Source: an uncultured Verrucomicrobiae bacterium (lineage in GTDB: Bacteria > Verrucomicrobiota > Verrucomicrobiia > Limisphaerales > AAA164-E04). From it: a DNA stretch of 64,000 bases. The position numbers and the translations under genes were made by a program. Of the stretch, positions 60,619-64,000 are shown piece by piece; the first letter of the stretch is position 1, and the number at the start of each line of letters is the position of its first letter. The notes under the pieces are model-generated. The model made no database searches. It was not told where the DNA came from and saw nothing but the letters and a program-made list of their open reading frames with translations. Where the stretch lies: the NCBI GenBank assembly GCA_951813855.1, contig OX638380.1:4122518-4186517 (forward strand), given 5' to 3'.

Positions 60619-61501
60619 GTTTCATTTGCGTCGAAACCAAGGTGATCAACTGACGGATTTGAATCGAAAGCCCGCTGAACGGGCGAGCTTGGCTTCTATT
60701 TAACTTGGAATAATCGGTCGAGCGTCGAAGGTTACAAATTGGGAGCTTTCGGGTGATACGATGCCGTAAGCGGCTCGCTTCTATTTGGGAACAATTCGAA
60801 CTTGGAATCTCAGAGGGCCGAGAGCACGGATTTGTTAAGCGATACCAATTCGCTCCACGGATTCGAAGACGGCACTCTGTCCGCTTTACAGGCGTTCGTG
60901 ATGCGGTCGGGGGTGCCTGAATCCCATCTCTCGGCCAGTATGTCAACGATAACACCCCGGCCGTCGGTCTCGGTTGCGAGTGATTCGAGTTCGGTGCGGC
61001 CGGTTCCGAATTTCATCGGTACCGCCTTCGGTCGATTCGGTAATTTCGTCGCCGGCACCCGGATGTTTCGACCGGTTATTCGGCGTTGGTGACGGCTTGG
61101 GGATGGCGGTTCGGCAGCGGCTGCAAGGGGTGAAGGTTGGAACTCAAACTCTCGGCAACGGTGCTTCGTTTGTTCCTTTCCTTTTTCCTCAGGGGTAACT
61201 TGGGCGGATGACGTTTTTCCAGGCGGGGGATTCAGTCGTGACAGGACGATTCGAGCGGGTCTGAGTGCGGAAAGCGGCATTGATTTGAATAGCTTGAGGT
61301 TACGGGCCAATCCTTGTTCCCTTACGGGCGTCGGATGTTTTCGATTCCGAACCGGGTGGCGAACGGTTCAGGAATTCGCCGGGAAACTGGTTGATTTTCG
61401 AGCCGCGTTCTTGTCGTTCGTCGCACCGACGATTAGCTTGTACCGGAAAATGAGGTTGATCGACCACTTGAAACCGCCGTCTCGTACCGAGCCCCCTCGC
61501 C
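60619..61501. other. 880-base stretch without a convincing gene
   Basis: Between the coiled-coil gene and trpA. A 166-codon minus frame (60810-61310) has no domain and biased Arg/Pro/Ser content. I see no RNA gene, clear promoter or repeat. Confidence 0.5.
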
Positions 61502-62311
61502 ATGAATCGAATCGAATCTTGTTTTTCTGAATTGCGGCGGCAGGGACAGAAGGGACTGGTGGTTTATTTAGGGGCGGGCGATCCCCACCTAAACGCGACT
61601 CGGCAACTCGCTCTCGGACTTGCCGAATGCGGCGTGGATATTCTCGAACTGGGCGTTCCCTTCAGCGATCCCCTAGCCGATGGGATCGTTAATCAATTGG
61701 CGGCGCAACGCGGTTTGGACTCCGGAACCACCCCCGAAGGAGTGATGCAGACGGTCCGCGAGATTCGCGAGAGCAGCCAAATACCGATTGTCTTGTACGT
61801 GTACTATAATCTGGTGCACCGGCGCGGCATCGATCGTTTCGTCGCGGCGGCGGCCGCCGCCGGAGTGGACGGTCTGTTGATTTTGGACTTGCCGCCGGAA
61901 GAGGACGAACCTTGTTATCGGGTGATGAGCGAAACCGGAGTGTTGCCGATTTATTTGGTGGCTCCTACGACCCCGGAAAACCGGATCGCTTTGATCGCCC
62001 GCCGGGCGGCCGGGTTTATCTATTATGTCTCGCGCGAGGGCGTGACCGGCATGCAGCAGACTTTGGCCGATTCGATCGGGCCCATGACTCGAAAAATCCG
62101 GAAAATTTCCCGCTTGCCGGTGGCGATCGGTTTCGGGATTTCGAACGCCGCTCAAGCTCGGGAAGTGAGCCGTTACGGCGACGCTTGTGTGGTCGGCAGC
62201 GCCGTGGTCAACCGAATCGCCGAGTGGGGCGATTCGCCTGAATTAGTGGACCGGGTGACTTCGTTCGTAAAGGAATTGAATACGGCCTTGAAGCACGATC
62301 CGGAACGATAG
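61502..62311 (+). CDS. trpA: Tryptophan synthase alpha chain
   Basis: A 269-residue TIM-barrel enzyme cleaving indole-3-glycerol phosphate to indole. Catalytic residues are in 'VDILELGVPFSDPLADG' (Glu and Asp). Also 'VYYNLVHRRGIDRFV', 'GLLILDLPPEEDEP', 'YLVAPTTPENRI', 'GFIYYVSREGVTGMQ' and 'VAIGFGISNAAQ'. Length normal. No trpB adjacent, so it is detached from a trp operon. The next gene starts 2 bases after its stop. Confidence 0.96.
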   Translation: MNRIESCFSELRRQGQKGLVVYLGAGDPHLNATRQLALGLAECGVDILELGVPFSDPLADGIVNQLAAQRGLDSGTTPEGVMQTVREIRESSQIPIVLYVYYNLVHRRGIDRFVAAAAAAGVDGLLILDLPPEEDEPCYRVMSETGVLPIYLVAPTTPENRIALIARRAAGFIYYVSREGVTGMQQTLADSIGPMTRKIRKISRLPVAIGFGISNAAQAREVSRYGDACVVGSAVVNRIAEWGDSPELVDRVTSFVKELNTALKHDPER

Positions 62312-62313
62312 GT

Positions 62314-63450
62314 ATGAGCGAGCGGACGCAAACCAGCGACGAGAAGAATCGGTATGTCGTGATCATGGCCGGAGGCCGGGGCGAACGTTTTTGGCCGGTG
62401 AGTCGGCAACAGACGCCTAAGCAGCTACTAACTCTTTGGGGCGGAAGGTCGCTGCTTCAGCAGTGCTACGATCGGGTTGCGGGCTTAGTGCCCGACGAAC
62501 GCATTCTCGTTGTCACCAACGGTGACCAAGCGGCGCAAGTGATCGCCCAGTTGCCGCAATTGCCCGAGGAGAATATCGTCGCCGAGCCTTGTGGCCGCGA
62601 TACTTGCGCGGCGGTGGTGTTGAGTGCGGCTTTGGTTTCCCAGCGTTCCGAAGCAGGGGTGATGGCGATCTTGCCGGCCGATCACGTGATTTCCGACCCT
62701 CGAAGGTTTCGGGAAATATTGGCGGACAGCATGGCTCTGGCGGTGACGGAATCCGTGTTGGTGACCGTCGGTATCCGCCCAGATCAACCCGCTACCGGTT
62801 ACGGCTATATTAAACAGGGAGGCCGCCGCGAGGTCGGTGACGGGAGGAACGACGGACGGACGATTTTTTTCGACGCCCAACGATTTGTGGAAAAACCGGA
62901 TCTTTCGACGGCCGAAGCCTATGTCCGGTCCCGACAGTACGTTTGGAACGCCGGCATGTTCGTTTGGTCGGCGGCTACCCTTTGCGAGGCGATTCGGCAA
63001 CATCAACCGGAGATGTCACAAGCGTTCGTTCGCTGGCGTGAAGCGGCGGCCGTTCCGGAACGGCTGGGAACCGTTCTCCGGGAGGAATATCCCGGCATTC
63101 AAAAGATTTCGATCGATTACGCCCTGATGGAAAAAGCCGGAAACGTGGTGATCGCCGACGGAGATTTCGGTTGGGACGATTTAGGCGCTTGGACGGCGCT
63201 ATCCCGGCATTTACCCTTGGACGAAAACGGCAATTGCGTCATCGGCGATTTGGTCAGCGTCGCGGCGGCGAATAACGTCGTTTACGATCAACGGCAGCGA
63301 AAGAACCCGGTCGCCTTGGTCGGGATTAATGATTCCATCGTGGTCATGACGGATGACGCGACGCTGGTGGCCGCCAAGAGCGGGGCGCAAAATATCAAGG
63401 AATTAGTCAAGCGGTTGGCCAAAGATCGACTTCGCCGGCATTTGATTTGA
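62314..63450 (+). CDS. manC: Mannose-1-phosphate guanylyltransferase
   Basis: A 378-residue nucleotidyltransferase making GDP-mannose from GTP and mannose-1-phosphate. Signature 'VIMAGGRGERFWPVSRQQTPKQLL' (residues about 17-40), 'AEPCGRDTCAAVVLSA', 'LPADHVISDP', 'GYGYIKQGG', 'FVEKPD', 'WNAGMFVWSA' and 'GDFGWDDLGAW'. It lacks the C-terminal phosphomannose isomerase domain of bifunctional AlgA-type proteins, so it is monofunctional. It starts 2 bases after trpA, unusual partners. Confidence 0.93.
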   Translation: MSERTQTSDEKNRYVVIMAGGRGERFWPVSRQQTPKQLLTLWGGRSLLQQCYDRVAGLVPDERILVVTNGDQAAQVIAQLPQLPEENIVAEPCGRDTCAAVVLSAALVSQRSEAGVMAILPADHVISDPRRFREILADSMALAVTESVLVTVGIRPDQPATGYGYIKQGGRREVGDGRNDGRTIFFDAQRFVEKPDLSTAEAYVRSRQYVWNAGMFVWSAATLCEAIRQHQPEMSQAFVRWREAAAVPERLGTVLREEYPGIQKISIDYALMEKAGNVVIADGDFGWDDLGAWTALSRHLPLDENGNCVIGDLVSVAAANNVVYDQRQRKNPVALVGINDSIVVMTDDATLVAAKSGAQNIKELVKRLAKDRLRRHLI

Positions 63451-63536
63451 TTCGGCCGGTCCTCACGGTTCTCATCAGGGGCAAACCTTTAAATCCCTCA
63501 GGCGAATAAGGCTGCCGGTCCCGGTGCGAGGGGCCG

Positions 63537-64000
63537 TTAATCGGCAACGGTGCGGCGAACTTCGTCTCGGATCATCAAGAGTTCTTTCATCGCCGTATTG
63601 AGCTCCGGGTGCGCCAGGGGAATTCCGAAGGCGTCATGGAGTCGACGGTATAATTCGTATAACATGTCGTAAATGGATTGCGCCGTTTGATTCGGACGGT
63701 ACTGGCGCTCTTTGGTGCCGGTCAGCGTTTTTTGCGCGGCAGGGACGTCGGAAAAAACTTTTCCGTTGACGGCTCCGGCGATCGCCGCTCCCAGCGCGCA
63801 GGTCTGAGACGATCGCGATACCTTCATGGTGCGGCCGGTGACGTCGGCGTAGATCTGCATCAGTAACGGATTCTTTTCCGCCAAGCCTCCGCAAGTGACG
63901 ATTTCGGTGACCGGCACGCCGTATTCTTCGATTCGTTCCAGGATCATTCGGGCTCCGAAAGCGGTGGCTTCGATGAGCGCTCGATAGATTTCCTCGGGGC
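63537..64000 (-). CDS. araB: L-ribulokinase, C-terminal part (runs off the window)
   Basis: The last 154 codons of a FGGY-family kinase whose 5' part lies beyond position 64000. Visible: 'EEIYRALIEATAFGARMILE', 'EIVTCGGLAEKNPLLMQIYADV', 'SSQTCALGAAIAGAVNG', all characteristic of AraB, which phosphorylates L-ribulose in arabinose use. Bases 63948-64000 encode 'PEEIYRALIEATAFGAR' in the same frame, proving the ATG at 63947 is internal. Convergent with manC. Confidence 0.9.
   Translation of the reverse strand, partial: PEEIYRALIEATAFGARMILERIEEYGVPVTEIVTCGGLAEKNPLLMQIYADVTGRTMKVSRSSQTCALGAAIAGAVNGKVFSDVPAAQKTLTGTKERQYRPNQTAQSIYDMLYELYRRLHDAFGIPLAHPELNTAMKELLMIRDEVRRTVAD

Noticed and set aside
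60810..61310. 166-codon minus-strand frame
   Set aside because: No motif or plausible neighbours; composition typical of antisense frames in GC-rich DNA.
1..64000. CRISPR arrays, rRNA genes, prophage structural genes
   Set aside because: No regularly spaced short repeats, no rRNA-like sequence and no phage capsid, tail or integrase motifs were seen.

Overview
The window reads as chromosomal DNA of a PVC-superphylum bacterium, most likely a Verrucomicrobiota. The evidence is protein content, not a database match: a Tat-exported DUF1501 protein paired with a planctomycete-type cytochrome c protein, an exported sulfatase, tandem DUF1080 (3-keto-disaccharide hydrolase) domains, a CotH protein, a delta-60/Calx-beta surface protein with the 'SxxLxxWxxW...FYRL' type of C-terminus common in verrucomicrobial exported proteins, DUF5069, and weak Shine-Dalgarno sites with several GTG/TTG starts. 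Host genes are GC-rich; 46.9-47.7 kb and part of the 55-61 kb region are noticeably more AT-rich. I saw no rRNA, tRNA or CRISPR array.

Layout. 0-3.5 kb: a DruA(DUF4338)-ISAs1 fusion transposase, then a decayed ankyrin gene. 3.5-9.3 kb (minus): cytochrome / DUF1501 / SUMF1-domain operon. 9.3-12.6 kb (minus): tsaD, ctpA, ispD. 13.0-16.8 kb: eno, an exported methyltransferase and a divergent sulfatase. 16.9-19.4 kb: a frameshifted IS1595 transposase directly abutting a type II restriction-modification pair (MT-A70 methylase and BglII-family endonuclease). 19.5-25.8 kb: an exported protein with four identical-spacing Cys/His repeats, DUF5069, then a minus-strand group (sppA, M24 peptidase, DUF971) and a Tat-exported DUF3500-like protein. 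26-31 kb: giant delta-60 protein and a sodium/solute symporter. 31-34 kb (minus): hisD-hisC-hypothetical. 34-42 kb (plus): hldD-like epimerase, then a tight six-gene run of M20 peptidase, queE, class III aminotransferase, rsmA, a Nudix-ROK fusion and a rhomboid protease. 42-49 kb: CotH, double DUF1080, PduO-type adenosyltransferase, C39-like peptidase, AT-rich orphan, PLP decarboxylase.

49.4-59.8 kb is a transposon-rich zone around mrp-folK/dapB. An intact IS66 element (49602-51627) with perfect 16-bp inverted repeats and an 8-bp target duplication sits inside a decayed copy of the 3' end of mrp. That copy is itself joined to a rotted 5' half of another IS66, which ends 37 bp from the intact mrp stop. 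Further on are an intact IS1634-family element (55610-57773) and, 50 bp later, a second intact IS66 (57824-59826) with its own perfect 8-bp target duplication. Then come a membrane-anchored coiled-coil protein built on three 99-bp repeats, trpA, a mannose-1-phosphate guanylyltransferase and the 3' end of araB running off the window.

The strongest candidates for something undescribed are the Nudix-ROK single-chain fusion in an rsmA operon, the fourfold C-x2-C-x7-C-x26-H-x3-C exported protein, the DruA-ISAs1 fusion, and the mrp/IS66 scar. Functions are assigned by motif recognition only; no search was run.
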